DNA of 45,573 bases from Psychrobacter sp. UBA5136 (GCF_002414005.1 NZ_DHYG01000044.1:1-45573), one strand, 5' to 3'. Shown: positions 1 through 9,137, numbered from the stretch's first letter. Notes: a model not told the origin generated them from the sequence alone. Made by a program: numbers and translations.

Positions 1-216
1 GGTGTCATATTCTACGTGTGAAGTGTTGATGGTAATGCCACGGGCTTTTTCTTCTGGGGCTGAGTCAATTGACGCGTAGTCTTTGGCTTCGCCACCTGAG
101 GTTTTTGCTGCAACGGTTGCAATCGCTGCTGTTAGGGTTGTTTTACCATGGTCAACGTGTCCGATGGTGCCGACGTTGACGTGTGGCTTGTTGCGTTCAA
201 ACTTGGCCTTTGCCAT
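1..216 (-). CDS. tuf: Elongation factor Tu, N-terminal part (cut by window edge)
   Basis: EF-Tu is the GTPase that delivers aminoacyl-tRNA to the ribosome. Only the first 72 codons lie in the window. The protein opens MAKAKFERNKPHVNVGTIGH and then shows the P-loop GHVDHGKTT and the switch I stretch ARGITINTSHVEYD, which are diagnostic for EF-Tu. The ATG lies at 216-214 and is preceded by a good ribosome binding site (GAGGAA). It is the last visible gene of the str operon, downstream of fusA. The 221-bp spacer to fusA is unusually structured and carries a plausible promoter of its own. Many gammaproteobacteria have two tuf genes, and the window cannot show whether this one is duplicated. Confidence 0.97.
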   Translation of the reverse strand, partial: MAKAKFERNKPHVNVGTIGHVDHGKTTLTAAIATVAAKTSGGEAKDYASIDSAPEEKARGITINTSHVEYDT

Positions 217-310
217 GGGTATTTCCTCTTTATTTGGGGTCAAATATCTAACTGCTAAGAAATACGCAAGCTAAATAATACGGACCACATTAAGATAAGT
301 GTTAAAAGGT

Positions 311-422
311 TGCACATACTAATGTGCAGATATTATAAGAAAATCGCGACCAATAACAAGTCTTTTAACAAGTTATTGGCGGATTCTTCACTGACAATAT
401 AAAGATATGCTTTATATTGTCA
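311..422 (-). other. Cluster of three inverted repeats between fusA and tuf
   Basis: Three hairpins lie in the spacer. TGACAATATAAA (392-403) pairs perfectly with its complement at 411-422 across a 7-nt loop, starting 16 nt after the fusA stop. CCAATAAC (350-357) pairs with GTTATTGG (372-379). TGCACAT (311-317) pairs with ATGTGCA (322-328). None is followed by a good U-run, so they look more like processing, stability or attenuation elements than simple terminators. Confidence 0.55.
332..359 (-). promoter_or_regulatory. Predicted internal promoter for tuf
   Basis: On the minus strand a TTGTTA box (359-354) and a perfect TATAAT box (337-332) are separated by 16 bp. This would start transcription near 325, about 110 nt before the tuf ATG. 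It would let tuf be made in excess of fusA, as is known for EF-Tu in other bacteria. The call rests on pattern matching only. Confidence 0.5.
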
Positions 423-437
423 TTTTATGAGCGCTAT

Positions 438-2564
438 TTACTCGTCGTCATCTTTAGAGTTGTACTTAGAGATGATGGTTTCTGCAACTGATTTTGGAAT
501 CTCAGCGTATTTTTGGAATTCCATAGAATATGTTGCACGGCCTTGCGACATTGAACGCATCTGTGTGGCATAACCAAACATTTCTGCTAATGGTACTTCT
601 GCACGAATCTGTTTTGTGCCACCAGGAAGATCTTCCATGCCTTGAACCATACCACGGCGGCGGTTTAAATCGCCCATGATATCGCCCATGTAGTCTTCAG
701 GCGTTTCAACTTCTACTTTCATAATAGGTTCAAGTAGCGCTGGGTTTGCTGCCATGAAGCCTTTTCTGAAAGCGATAGAACCAGCCATTTTAAATGATAA
801 CTCATCCGAGTCAACATCATGGTAAGAACCATCATACAAGGTTGCTTTAACACCAACCACTGGGTAGCCTGCAAGTACGCCGTTTTTCATGCGCTCTTGG
901 ATACCTTTGTCAACTGCGCCATGATACTCTTTTGGTACCACACCACCGACAACCTCTTCAGCGAATTCGTACATAACGTCGCCTGCTGGATCAAGAGGCT
1001 CAAGACGTAACCAAACGTGACCAAATTTACCACGACCACCAGTCTGACGAACGAATTTACCTTCTTGCTCAACCACGTTACGGATGGTTTCACGATAAGC
1101 AACCTGCGGCGCACCGATGTTCGCTTCAACGTTAAACTCACGCTTCATACGGTCAACAAGAATCTCTAGATGCAGCTCACCCATACCACTAATGATGGTC
1201 TGGCCAGACTCTTCGTCAGTATGAACACGGAACGATGGATCTTCTTTTGCCAAACGGCCTAAAGCAATTGACATTTTTTCTTGGTCAGCTTTAGTCTTAG
1301 GCTCAACCGCTAGACTGATGACTGGATCTGGGAATTCCATGCGCTCTAGGGTGATGACGTTGTTTTCGTCACATAGCGTATCACCTGTGGTGACGTCTTT
1401 CATACCAACTAAGGCGGCGATATCACCAGTACGAATTTCTTCAAGCTCTTGCTGAGAATCCGCCATCATCTGTACGATACGGCCAACACGCTCACGCTTC
1501 ATTTTAACTGGATTATAAACGCTGCTGCCTTGTTTGATCACGCCTGAATAAACACGAACGAAGGTTAAGTTACCAACGAATTTGTCATTCATGATTTTGA
1601 ACGCTAGTGCCGAGAATGGTTCGTCATCAGACGCTTCACGCTTACCTTCAGTTTCGTCTTTGTCGTCAAGGATACCGCGGATAGCAGGTACGTCCATTGG
1701 CGCAGGTAGATACTGAATAACCGCATCCAACATCTTTTGTACACCTTTATTCTTAAAGGCCGTACCACAAAGTAGTGGAATAATTTCGTTGTCGATGGTC
1801 AATTGACGAAGCGCGCCATGAATCTGCTCTACGGTCAATTCGCCATTTTCAAGATACTCATTCATGAGCTCTTCTGATGCTTCAGCCGCGTTTTCTACTA
1901 GGTACTCACGGTACTCTTCCGCTTTTTCTTGTAGTTCAGTTGGGATGTCGCGCTCTTCATATTGCATACCTTGAGACGCTTCGTCCCAATAGATAGCTTT
2001 CATAGACACAAGATCCACAACGCCTTCAAAGTCGTCTTCTTTACCAATTGGGATAACCAACGGTACTGGCTTACCGCCTAGACGGGTTTTGATTTGGTCG
2101 ATAACGCGATAAAAATCAGCGCCAACGCGGTCCATTTTGTTTACGAAGGCAAGACGCGGTACTTTATATTTGTTTGCCTGACGCCATACGGTTTCAGACT
2201 GTGGCTGAACGCCGCCCACTGCACAGTAAACCATGCAAGCGCCATCAAGTACACGCATAGAACGTTCAACTTCAATGGTGAAGTCAACGTGACCTGGGGT
2301 GTCAATGATGTTGATACGGTGTTCGTCGAACTGCTTTGCCATACCTGACCAAAAACAAGTCGTCGCCGCTGAGGTGATAGTAATACCACGCTCTTGTTCT
2401 TGCTCCATCCAGTCCATAGTGGCTGAGCCATCATGGGTTTCGCCAAGCTTGTGGCTAACACCGGTATAGAACAAAACACGCTCAGTAGTGGTCGTCTTAC
2501 CAGCATCAATGTGCGCTGAGATACCAATATTGCGATAGCGCTTTAGGGGAGTTTTACGAGCCAT
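438..2564 (-). CDS. fusA: Elongation factor G
   Basis: The protein is a 708-residue translocation GTPase that moves tRNAs and mRNA through the ribosome and helps recycle it. It shows the P-loop AHIDAGKTT near residue 18, the switch region RGITITSAA, DTPGH (G3) and NKMD (G4). It then has the usual EF-G domains II to V, with a C-terminal end typical of the bacterial factor. The length matches the family (about 700 residues). The ATG is preceded by AGGAA at a suitable distance. It is the third gene of the str operon, 405 bp after rpsG, which is a longer gap than usual. It is the classical target of fusidic acid. Confidence 0.98.
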   Translation of the reverse strand: MARKTPLKRYRNIGISAHIDAGKTTTTERVLFYTGVSHKLGETHDGSATMDWMEQEQERGITITSAATTCFWSGMAKQFDEHRINIIDTPGHVDFTIEVERSMRVLDGACMVYCAVGGVQPQSETVWRQANKYKVPRLAFVNKMDRVGADFYRVIDQIKTRLGGKPVPLVIPIGKEDDFEGVVDLVSMKAIYWDEASQGMQYEERDIPTELQEKAEEYREYLVENAAEASEELMNEYLENGELTVEQIHGALRQLTIDNEIIPLLCGTAFKNKGVQKMLDAVIQYLPAPMDVPAIRGILDDKDETEGKREASDDEPFSALAFKIMNDKFVGNLTFVRVYSGVIKQGSSVYNPVKMKRERVGRIVQMMADSQQELEEIRTGDIAALVGMKDVTTGDTLCDENNVITLERMEFPDPVISLAVEPKTKADQEKMSIALGRLAKEDPSFRVHTDEESGQTIISGMGELHLEILVDRMKREFNVEANIGAPQVAYRETIRNVVEQEGKFVRQTGGRGKFGHVWLRLEPLDPAGDVMYEFAEEVVGGVVPKEYHGAVDKGIQERMKNGVLAGYPVVGVKATLYDGSYHDVDSDELSFKMAGSIAFRKGFMAANPALLEPIMKVEVETPEDYMGDIMGDLNRRRGMVQGMEDLPGGTKQIRAEVPLAEMFGYATQMRSMSQGRATYSMEFQKYAEIPKSVAETIISKYNSKDDDE

Positions 2565-2969
2565 AGTGTTTTCCTAGGGAAATTCGTGTATGTATTAATG
2601 TGTTGTGTCTCTACCTCATACTCTACGACAAAGCCATGGAACTATGGGCTTTGTTATATTACTTACTAATTATTGGGCCTAATACGGACAAAAAAAGAGC
2701 AAATACTAAGAATATAGCGGCATCAAATTCAGGAGACTTTTTTTAAGCGGTGCAGATTCTTTGCAGGCTTTACGGAAAAGCATCCCTTTCAAAACAGCAT
2801 TTTGACAGATATCCGCCATCTACATTATTCAATAGTTTATCCATTTTTCGATAAAAAATTTAATAATCTAATAATGATGGCGGCAATCAATAGAATAAAT
2901 TAACAATATAAGGATTAACGAGTAAAACCGTTAATCCTAAGCATTTACGCCAGAATTAAAAAAACTGGC
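2565..2969. other. 405-bp spacer between rpsG and fusA
   Basis: The spacer is AT-rich and shows no convincing open reading frame. It contains one strong hairpin near rpsG, described separately. The length suggests room for a secondary fusA promoter on the minus strand, but I see no good -35/-10 pair. Confidence 0.5.
2911..2938 (-). terminator. Hairpin after rpsG, possible attenuator
   Basis: AGGATTAACG (2911-2920) pairs perfectly with CGTTAATCCT (2929-2938) across an 8-nt loop, 31 bp after the rpsG stop. On the minus strand it is followed only by TATATTGTT, a poor U-run. It may reduce read-through into fusA, or act as an RNA stability element, rather than terminate fully. Confidence 0.45.
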
Positions 2970-3443
2970 TTAGAAGCGGTAATGAGAGAATGCTTTGTTG
3001 GCATCTGCCATGCGGTGAACTTCGTCACGCTTTTTCATCGCATTACCTTTACCGTCAGCAGCATCATTCAATTCGCCTGCAAGACGCAAAGCCATTGATT
3101 TTTCAGAACGCTTAGCAGCAGCTTCAGCTAACCAACGCATAGCCAAGGCGGTACGACGGGAGGGGCGTACTTCCATTGGTACTTGATAGGTTGCACCACC
3201 AACACGGCGAGCTTTTACTTCGACCATTGGGCGGACATTTTCTAAAACTTCTTCAAAGAAAGCGACTGGATCTTCGATGTTGCGCTTTTGGCCTACTGTC
3301 TCAAGGGCACCGTAAACGATACGCTCAGCAGTAGATTTTTTACCATGGCTCATGACATGGTTGATGAATTTTGCAACAGTTTGGCTACCAAACTTAGGAT
3401 CCGGTAGGATCTCACGGGCAGCAACGACGCGACGTCTTGGCAT
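2970..3443 (-). CDS. rpsG: 30S ribosomal protein S7
   Basis: The protein is the 157-residue primary assembly protein of the 30S head, and it binds the 3' domain of 16S rRNA near the mRNA exit channel. It begins MPRRRVVAAREILPDPKFGS and contains the conserved FINHVMSHGKK and EVRPSRRTALAMRWL segments. The ATG at 3443 is chosen over an upstream extension because the S7 family starts with this sequence and an AAAGGA site lies just upstream. In other bacteria S7 represses translation of its operon. It is the second gene of the str operon, after rpsL. Confidence 0.98.
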   Translation of the reverse strand: MPRRRVVAAREILPDPKFGSQTVAKFINHVMSHGKKSTAERIVYGALETVGQKRNIEDPVAFFEEVLENVRPMVEVKARRVGGATYQVPMEVRPSRRTALAMRWLAEAAAKRSEKSMALRLAGELNDAADGKGNAMKKRDEVHRMADANKAFSHYRF

Positions 3444-3650
3444 AATAATAATCCTTTTCTTCAGGAGTGTCTGACATTCACAATCTCGCACCAATTACGT
3501 ATTGGATGGCGTTATATCGAGTTGTCAGTCAGCCTTACTGCATGGCGGTATGTTATAGCGATAAATCATTTATTGAATAAAAATACAGCTAACACCAGTC
3601 CCATGCACAGTTAATGGGTGATACAAATAAGCGTATTTAATAATTAGCTA

Positions 3651-4025
3651 TTAAACTTTAGGCTTCTTCGCACCATATTTAGAACGACCTTGTTTACGGT
3701 CTTTTACGCCTGCGCAGTCTAGAGCACCGCGAACAGTGTGATAACGTACACCTGGTAGATCTTTTACACGACCACCACGGATAAGAACAACACTGTGCTC
3801 TTGTAGGTTATGACCTTCGCCGCCGATGTAGCTTGATACTTCATAACCTGAAGTCAAACGTACACGACATACTTTACGCATGGCTGAGTTAGGTTTTTTA
3901 GGGGTAGTAGTATATACGCGAGTACATACACCACGGCGCTGTGGGCACGCTTCCAACGCAGGAACTTTTGATTTTTCCTTGATGGTTTTGCGACCTTTAC
4001 GAATCAATTGGTTAGTTGTTGCCAT
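3651..4025 (-). CDS. rpsL: 30S ribosomal protein S12
   Basis: The protein has 124 residues, the same length as the E. coli S12, and acts in decoding accuracy at the A site. It starts MATTNQLIRKGRKTIKEKSK with a strong AGAAGGA site. The conserved loops TTTPKKPNSA and GGRVKDLPGV are present. Lys43, Lys88 and Pro91 carry the wild-type residues, so the sequence predicts streptomycin sensitivity. Asp89 is the residue that RimO methylthiolates in E. coli. It is the first gene of the str operon, about 100 nt downstream of a strong predicted promoter. Confidence 0.98.
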   Translation of the reverse strand: MATTNQLIRKGRKTIKEKSKVPALEACPQRRGVCTRVYTTTPKKPNSAMRKVCRVRLTSGYEVSSYIGGEGHNLQEHSVVLIRGGRVKDLPGVRYHTVRGALDCAGVKDRKQGRSKYGAKKPKV

Positions 4026-4128
4026 AAGGCATCCTTCTCCCGTTTGGTATAAAACAAAAAAATGGGGCAATGCGCCAACCATCTGGCAGTAATGACAGAT
4101 TCTGGCACACCCATTTTTAGGACAGTGT

Positions 4129-4157
4129 ATTATAAAGAGTTGTTGCTGCTATTTCAA
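4129..4157 (-). promoter_or_regulatory. Strong predicted promoter of the str operon
   Basis: On the minus strand TTGAAA (4157-4152) and a perfect TATAAT (4134-4129) are separated by exactly 17 bp, which is close to the sigma-70 consensus. Transcription would begin near 4122 and leave a leader of about 97 nt before the rpsL ATG. This fits a highly expressed ribosomal operon. Confidence 0.75.
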
Positions 4158-4369
4158 CCACTTATGAGTGGTCGTCCTTTACAACATTCGACAGATATGC
4201 ATGAGTAAAGATTGTAGCAGATTAAATGATAAGCAACAGATTTTAAGATGAGCAATTGTCTAATTGCAAAGTGGTAAAATCGATGTTAAGCATTAATGGA
4301 GATGGTTACTTATTTTTCAAGACGCTATGGTTAAGTTAAGATACTTTTTTAGCTCTAAAACCTTTCCAT

Positions 4370-4403
4370 AAAAAAGCATAAGCCGATTTATATCAGCTTA
4401 TGC
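4370..4403 (-). terminator. Rho-independent terminator of the EcsC-family gene
   Basis: On the minus strand GCATAAGCTGAT pairs with ATCGGCTTATGC (12 bp including one T-G wobble) around an ATAA loop and is followed by TTTTTT. It lies 48 bp after the stop codon. Confidence 0.88.
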
Positions 4404-4450
4404 CCGTATTTTTATAGCAAAATCAGCTAAAATACTCTATAAAGAAGGCT

Positions 4451-5668
4451 TTACTCTTTATTGCTTGCCTGAGCTTTTTTGTAGTTTTCATCTACTGATT
4501 CTTCATCAGTGGTTTTTGCAACAGGTTCTGAAGCTGCTTGTACTTTGCTCTCTGTCTCGTCAGCTTTGGTTTTATGGTCTTTGGCTTTGTCGTCTTTGGT
4601 TTTATGGTCTTTGGTTTTGTCGTCTTTAGCTTTGTCAGCCGCTTTTTCTTCATTATCAGACTGATGATTCTGTTTTTCATCATTACTGTTAGTATTTTTT
4701 TTGACCCGCTCTTCGCTACTGCTATCGTCGGTAATGCTACGGTTAGCAAGCTTGGCTTCTGGCGCAAACGTCGCTTGTGCCACGCCAATCACTTCATCAA
4801 TCAGCTGACTGTTGTAGCGCATACCGACAATAACGGCGGTCGCAGGTAAAAAGCGGCGTAGCCATGACAAGTTGATTTTATCGAGGTCGATGCCAACTTG
4901 GCTGGCAATGTTGTCTACTTGTTCGGCATAAAAATTCACATTTTTGTTTTTTAGGCCAAGGTTTTTCAGCTCATTATGCAGGCCGTTGCTTTGCGCATTA
5001 TCAAGCAAGCCTTTACCAATGCCAATACCCGCTAGTAAGGCTTGTTTTTCTTGCATCTTGCTTAAGTCAGCATTGGCAAGTAACTCATAAGCCATCTTGA
5101 CGCCTTGCTTGCCCGTTAACGGTTTGTTATAAACCGCACCCAACTGATAAACCGTCCGTAGTGATACCAGTAACAACCACAAGGTATCGGCGAGCAAACC
5201 TGGCAGGCCGGCTAAACCAGTCAATCCCCCCAAAGTCGCCAAGGCACGGTTCTGATTGGCAATATCGGTGGCGAGCGCATAACGCTCTTCATCATCTAAG
5301 TTTGCGATATTGGCAAAGCGATGCTGATTTGGCAGGTCCATCTGACTCCAGCTGGCAGCAAGCTTGGCAATTTGCGCAAAAGCACCATCGACCGTCGAAT
5401 CAAACAGGCTGTTTGGCACGACTTTTTTGGCGTATTTACCATAGGTGGCAAGGCGTGGGCCCAGCAATTGCTGCGTTGCTTTTAAGGTTTGTTCGCGAAA
5501 TAAATCCTGCTGATAATCTTCATCGCCTAGATTTACCGCTTTGAATTGTTGCGGCTTGCCGGTCTTGGCATTGATGCTGTCAATAATCGCGCCCATACGC
5601 TCTAGATTATTGCGCGTAAAAGCGCCGACGCTGCTGATACCTTTAGAAAGTGTGCTCTGCTTTGCCAT
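4451..5668 (-). CDS. EcsC family protein with Lys/Asp-rich repeat tail
   Basis: The protein has 405 residues. The middle (about 140-300) resembles the EcsC family: a glycine-rich hydrophobic stretch (TLGGLTGLAGLPGLLADTLW), then LLVSLRTVYQLGAVY and an LLAGIGIGKGLL segment. The biochemical role of the family is not established. After about residue 310 the sequence becomes a highly charged low-complexity tail with repeats of the type KTKDHKTKDDKAKDHKTK, encoded by a 30-bp tandem duplication. The start is supported by AAGGATA just upstream. It is a single-gene unit with its own terminator, divergent from fabB. The core assignment is fairly firm, but its function is not known. Confidence 0.75.
   Translation of the reverse strand: MAKQSTLSKGISSVGAFTRNNLERMGAIIDSINAKTGKPQQFKAVNLGDEDYQQDLFREQTLKATQQLLGPRLATYGKYAKKVVPNSLFDSTVDGAFAQIAKLAASWSQMDLPNQHRFANIANLDDEERYALATDIANQNRALATLGGLTGLAGLPGLLADTLWLLLVSLRTVYQLGAVYNKPLTGKQGVKMAYELLANADLSKMQEKQALLAGIGIGKGLLDNAQSNGLHNELKNLGLKNKNVNFYAEQVDNIASQVGIDLDKINLSWLRRFLPATAVIVGMRYNSQLIDEVIGVAQATFAPEAKLANRSITDDSSSEERVKKNTNSNDEKQNHQSDNEEKAADKAKDDKTKDHKTKDDKAKDHKTKADETESKVQAASEPVAKTTDEESVDENYKKAQASNKE
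4564..4623 (-). repeat. 30-bp tandem duplication in the EcsC-family tail
   Basis: Two 30-bp units (4564-4593 and 4594-4623) differ at a single base, and a partial third unit follows. Each encodes ten residues of the Lys/Asp/His tail, so copy-number change stays in frame. Confidence 0.85.
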
Positions 5669-6196
5669 TTGGATATCCTTAATATGGTGATTGGTTGTTA
5701 TTAATATTTTTATAGCTAAGTCTTAAATTGGTAGTCATTTTAGCCAACGCTGCTGACCACTGTCAGTGCCAACAATGTTATCACTGCCGTCAGTTTTGTA
5801 TCTAAAAGTAGCGCTTCTTCATAACGATGACGGCTTTTAGTATATAGCTAAATGCAGTTCAGCTGAAATGTTATCGCACTATTTTAACTCACCTATCACT
5901 GCCTGTTTAGGCCTAGTGCTACTTTAATTCGACAAAAAATATTTTTTCATTTTTGGCCATAAGCTGGTTTAAAAATAATGACCGTTTTGTCGTTATTTTA
6001 TACTTACGCCAAGATTTTAAAGCGTCGATACGTTATCATATGCCATTATTCAAAGCACAGTTGTACTTTTATTTATCAATCAGCATGTATGCAGCATAAC
6101 GTTTGTTTTTGCGTATTACAATGACTGTCAAATAAGCATTTAAAAGCGATTATTAAAGGTAATTATCAAAAAATCGTTACTCATAAGGAATAGAAT
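5669..6196. other. Divergent spacer between the EcsC-family gene and fabB
   Basis: The spacer is 528 bp and must hold the promoters for both divergent units. A palindromic A6T-A-T6 tract sits at 5934-5947 and could bend the DNA. I see no coding sequence and no convincing consensus promoter or known operator. Confidence 0.45.
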
Positions 6197-7432
6197 ATGC
6201 GCCGCGTTGTTATCACTGGAGCAGGGATTGTCTCTTGTATCGGACATGATTTGGCGACTGTCACCGATGCTCTTAAACAAGGGCGCTCAGGCATTACATT
6301 CAATGAATCGTATGCTGAGCACGACTTTAAATCACAGGTTAGCGGTAGTATTGATCAGTCAGCGCTTGATACGTCGGGTATTGATCGTAAATTAAAGCGT
6401 TTTTTTAGTGACGCCAGTCTCTACGCGTATGTCAGTGCGTTGAGCGCCATTGAGCAGGCAGGCCTGTCTCTTGACACCATCAACCATAACCCGCGTGTGG
6501 GCGTGGTCGCAAGCTCAGGCGGCGCGTCAACTGAAAATATCGTCAATGCGGTCGATGCCATGCGCGAAAAAGGTCTGCGCGGTGTTGGGGCGATGGCGGT
6601 ACCAAAAACTATGGGCAGCTCGGTGTCAGCAGCGCTTGCGACGGGTTTAAAAATCCAAGGTGTTTCCTACTCTTTAACCTCTGCTTGTGCGACATCAACG
6701 CACTGTATTGGTCATGCCGCTGAGCTTATTCAGCTTGGTAAAGCCGATGTGATATTGGCGGGCGGTAGTGAAGCTGAGAATTGGACGCAGTCGTGTATGT
6801 TTGACGCCATGGGCGCGGTCAGTACACAATATAATGACACGCCAACGCTTGCTTCTAGAGCCTATGACAAAGACCGCGATGGCTTTGTGATTGCCGCGGG
6901 CGGTGCAATGGTGGTGGTTGAAAGCCTTGAGCACGCTCAGGCGCGCGGTGCTAATATCTTGGCTGAAATCATCGGTTATGGTGCAAGCTCTGATGGTGCC
7001 GAGATGGTCGCGCCAAGTGGTGAAGGCGCCGTGCGCTGTATGCAGCTTGCCCTCACCGATGCCGGCCTCGAGCGCGTCGATTATATCAATAGTCACGGCA
7101 CCAGCACGCCACTAGGTGATATCACTGAGCTTAACGCCATTGCTAAAGTATTTAATGATGATGTCAGGCAAGTGCCGCCTATTAGCTCAACCAAGTCGAT
7201 GACCGGTCATAGCTTAGGAGCCGTTGGCGCGCAAGAATTGATTTATTGCTTACTCATGCTGCAAGAAGGCTTTATCGCGCCAAGTATCAATGTGCAAGAA
7301 CTAGACCCTGCGGCTCAAGGCTTTGATATTGTCACCGACAAGCGTGATGTTAAGCTTGAAACGATTATGAGCAATAGCTTTGGTTTTGGTGGCACCAATG
7401 CGACTTTAATTATTAAAAAGTTTGACGCCTAA
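6197..7432 (+). CDS. fabB: 3-oxoacyl-ACP synthase I (FabB type)
   Basis: The enzyme condenses malonyl-ACP with acyl-ACP and, in the FabB class, elongates the unsaturated intermediates of fatty-acid synthesis. The 411-residue protein resembles E. coli FabB along its whole length (MRRVVITGAGIVSCIG, VAPSGEGAVRCMQLA, MSNSFGFGGTNATL). The catalytic triad is visible: Cys164 in SACATSTHC, His300 in NSHGTSTP and His338 in MTGHSLG, with Lys333. The start is supported by AAGGA seven bases upstream. I see no fabA nearby, although the two are often coregulated. pabB follows after 2 bp and is very probably co-transcribed. Confidence 0.95.
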   Translation: MRRVVITGAGIVSCIGHDLATVTDALKQGRSGITFNESYAEHDFKSQVSGSIDQSALDTSGIDRKLKRFFSDASLYAYVSALSAIEQAGLSLDTINHNPRVGVVASSGGASTENIVNAVDAMREKGLRGVGAMAVPKTMGSSVSAALATGLKIQGVSYSLTSACATSTHCIGHAAELIQLGKADVILAGGSEAENWTQSCMFDAMGAVSTQYNDTPTLASRAYDKDRDGFVIAAGGAMVVVESLEHAQARGANILAEIIGYGASSDGAEMVAPSGEGAVRCMQLALTDAGLERVDYINSHGTSTPLGDITELNAIAKVFNDDVRQVPPISSTKSMTGHSLGAVGAQELIYCLLMLQEGFIAPSINVQELDPAAQGFDIVTDKRDVKLETIMSNSFGFGGTNATLIIKKFDA

Positions 7433-7434
7433 TT

Positions 7435-9123
7435 ATGCCCGCAGCAGCTTATAATAAAACTGAGCAGAGAGTTTCTGCCCCATCGCCAGCTACTCATCCT
7501 AGCTGGCGTTTTGGTGGGCTGTCCGCCGCCGAATTAATGCCCGAACTGCAGCGTTATTTGTACGCTCAAGACCCTAAAGCAAACTGGCAATTGGTTTGGC
7601 TGAATAACGCTGGGCGACCTGTGATTGGTTTATTACCAAAAGTAAGCTGGACTGTTTATTATTCCGCTAACAACGCGTCACATCCTACTAAACAAGCCGC
7701 TTACCATGTCGTCAAAACCTACTGTGATGACAATCGAGATAAAGGTAATAGCAGTACAGCAGTCACGATGAGTTATAGCGATTGGCAGGAAGAATTAATC
7801 GCTTACAGTCAGAATTATGACACTTATAATGATGACTCTATTTTAATTAAAGAAAATAATCAGCAGCCAAGTTATCAGCACGGATTAATAGGTTTTATTG
7901 GTTATGATATTGCCGCTTATGAGCTAAGTCCAGCTGCGAATATTAAGCTCGCAACCCAGCCTTGTGCCAGCTTAGGGCATTATGATATGTATCTAACGCC
8001 CAACGCTGAGCAAACGAGCTGGCAGCTAAATATAAAAAATAGTATGGCGTATGCTGATAGTAATACGGGTGATGAGCAAAAAAGCGCACTGGTTAACGCG
8101 CTTATAGAATATTTAGATAAATTGGACAGTAAGCTTTCTAATACGTTTGGAGAGAGGCCAACGCTTGCAGCGTCATATAAAACAACGCCTTTGTTATTAA
8201 CAGCGCAGTGGCGCAAGGGTGATTATCAGCAAGCCTTTGATAAGACGCAAGCCTATCTGCAGCAAGGCGACTGCTATCAAATCAATCTCACCCAAGCATG
8301 GCAAGGTTCTTTTAATACTCTCAGTGATAATGGTAGCAGGGCAAAACTAATTGACTACTTGCCTGCCCTACATCGTAATACGAAAGCGCCCTTTGCAGGC
8401 TATTTAGCGGTTAATAATTTTAAGAGTGACATGAGCGTTAATGGGCAAGACAAGCCATTTGAATTGTTAAGCTGCTCGCCTGAACTGTTTTTTACTTTTA
8501 CCAAAGACGATAGCACCGGTAAGCACTATATATGCACCAAACCAATTAAAGGCACGATGCCGCGCGGGTTAAATGCTGAGCAAGATGACGCTTATAGACA
8601 GCAGCTTATCGATAGCGAAAAAGACCGCGCCGAAAATGTCATGATTGTTGATTTACTGCGCAATGATTTGGGTAAATATGCCAAAATTGGCAGCGTCAAA
8701 GTGCCGCAATTATTTGCGATTGAAAGCTTTAGCAATGTCCATCATATGGTCAGCACCATCACCGCTGAGCTAAAGACGGATACTCACCCACTTACCGTAT
8801 TATTTGGCAGTTTACCGGCCGGTTCCATCACAGGAACGCCAAAAAAACGCGCGGTTGAAATCATCTCAGAGCTAGAAGGTGCAGCGCGCGGTGCTTACTG
8901 CGGCACCGTGGGCTATATGAACTTTGATGGCAGCGGACAGTGGAATGTGTTGATTCGTACGCTACAAGCCAACAGCTTATCGAATGATGAATTAGAACAA
9001 GAAAGACATGTCAGCTTATGGGCTGGTGGCGGTATCACGGTTGCTTCTGACTGCGCTGCTGAATATCAAGAGTGCCTTGATAAAGTCGGCAACCTACTCT
9101 CCATTCTCTCTCAAGAAATATAA
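7435..9123 (+). CDS. pabB: Aminodeoxychorismate synthase component I
   Basis: The enzyme converts chorismate plus ammonia (from the PabA glutaminase) to 4-amino-4-deoxychorismate for folate synthesis. The 562-residue protein has the chorismate-binding fold. The signature PIKGT lies at residues 370-374, and Lys372 is the nucleophile that separates PabB from anthranilate synthase, which has PIAGT. Also visible are GDCYQINLTQ, DLLRNDLGKYAKIGSV, HHMVSTITAEL and PAGSITGTPKKRA. The N-terminal half contains two polar insertions (around residues 100-145) rich in Asn, Asp, Ser and Gln, which make it longer than the roughly 450-residue E. coli protein. No glutaminase or PabC domain is fused. It starts 2 bp after fabB and ends in a clear terminator. 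Confidence 0.93.
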   Translation: MPAAAYNKTEQRVSAPSPATHPSWRFGGLSAAELMPELQRYLYAQDPKANWQLVWLNNAGRPVIGLLPKVSWTVYYSANNASHPTKQAAYHVVKTYCDDNRDKGNSSTAVTMSYSDWQEELIAYSQNYDTYNDDSILIKENNQQPSYQHGLIGFIGYDIAAYELSPAANIKLATQPCASLGHYDMYLTPNAEQTSWQLNIKNSMAYADSNTGDEQKSALVNALIEYLDKLDSKLSNTFGERPTLAASYKTTPLLLTAQWRKGDYQQAFDKTQAYLQQGDCYQINLTQAWQGSFNTLSDNGSRAKLIDYLPALHRNTKAPFAGYLAVNNFKSDMSVNGQDKPFELLSCSPELFFTFTKDDSTGKHYICTKPIKGTMPRGLNAEQDDAYRQQLIDSEKDRAENVMIVDLLRNDLGKYAKIGSVKVPQLFAIESFSNVHHMVSTITAELKTDTHPLTVLFGSLPAGSITGTPKKRAVEIISELEGAARGAYCGTVGYMNFDGSGQWNVLIRTLQANSLSNDELEQERHVSLWAGGGITVASDCAAEYQECLDKVGNLLSILSQEI

Positions 9124-9137
9124 TAACAAGTCAGAAA

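Larger units (their letters stand above)
4026..4450. other. Spacer between rpsL and the EcsC-family gene
   Basis: The spacer is 425 bp. It holds the str operon promoter (4129-4157) and the terminator of the upstream EcsC-family gene (4370-4403). I see no gene or RNA in the remaining AT-rich sequence. Confidence 0.6.

Noticed and set aside
4538..4849. A hydrophobic repetitive frame (Phe/Val/Gly) opposite the EcsC-family tail
   Set aside because: It is the antisense of the Lys/Asp repeat, which automatically reads as a hydrophobic repeat. No start signal precedes it.
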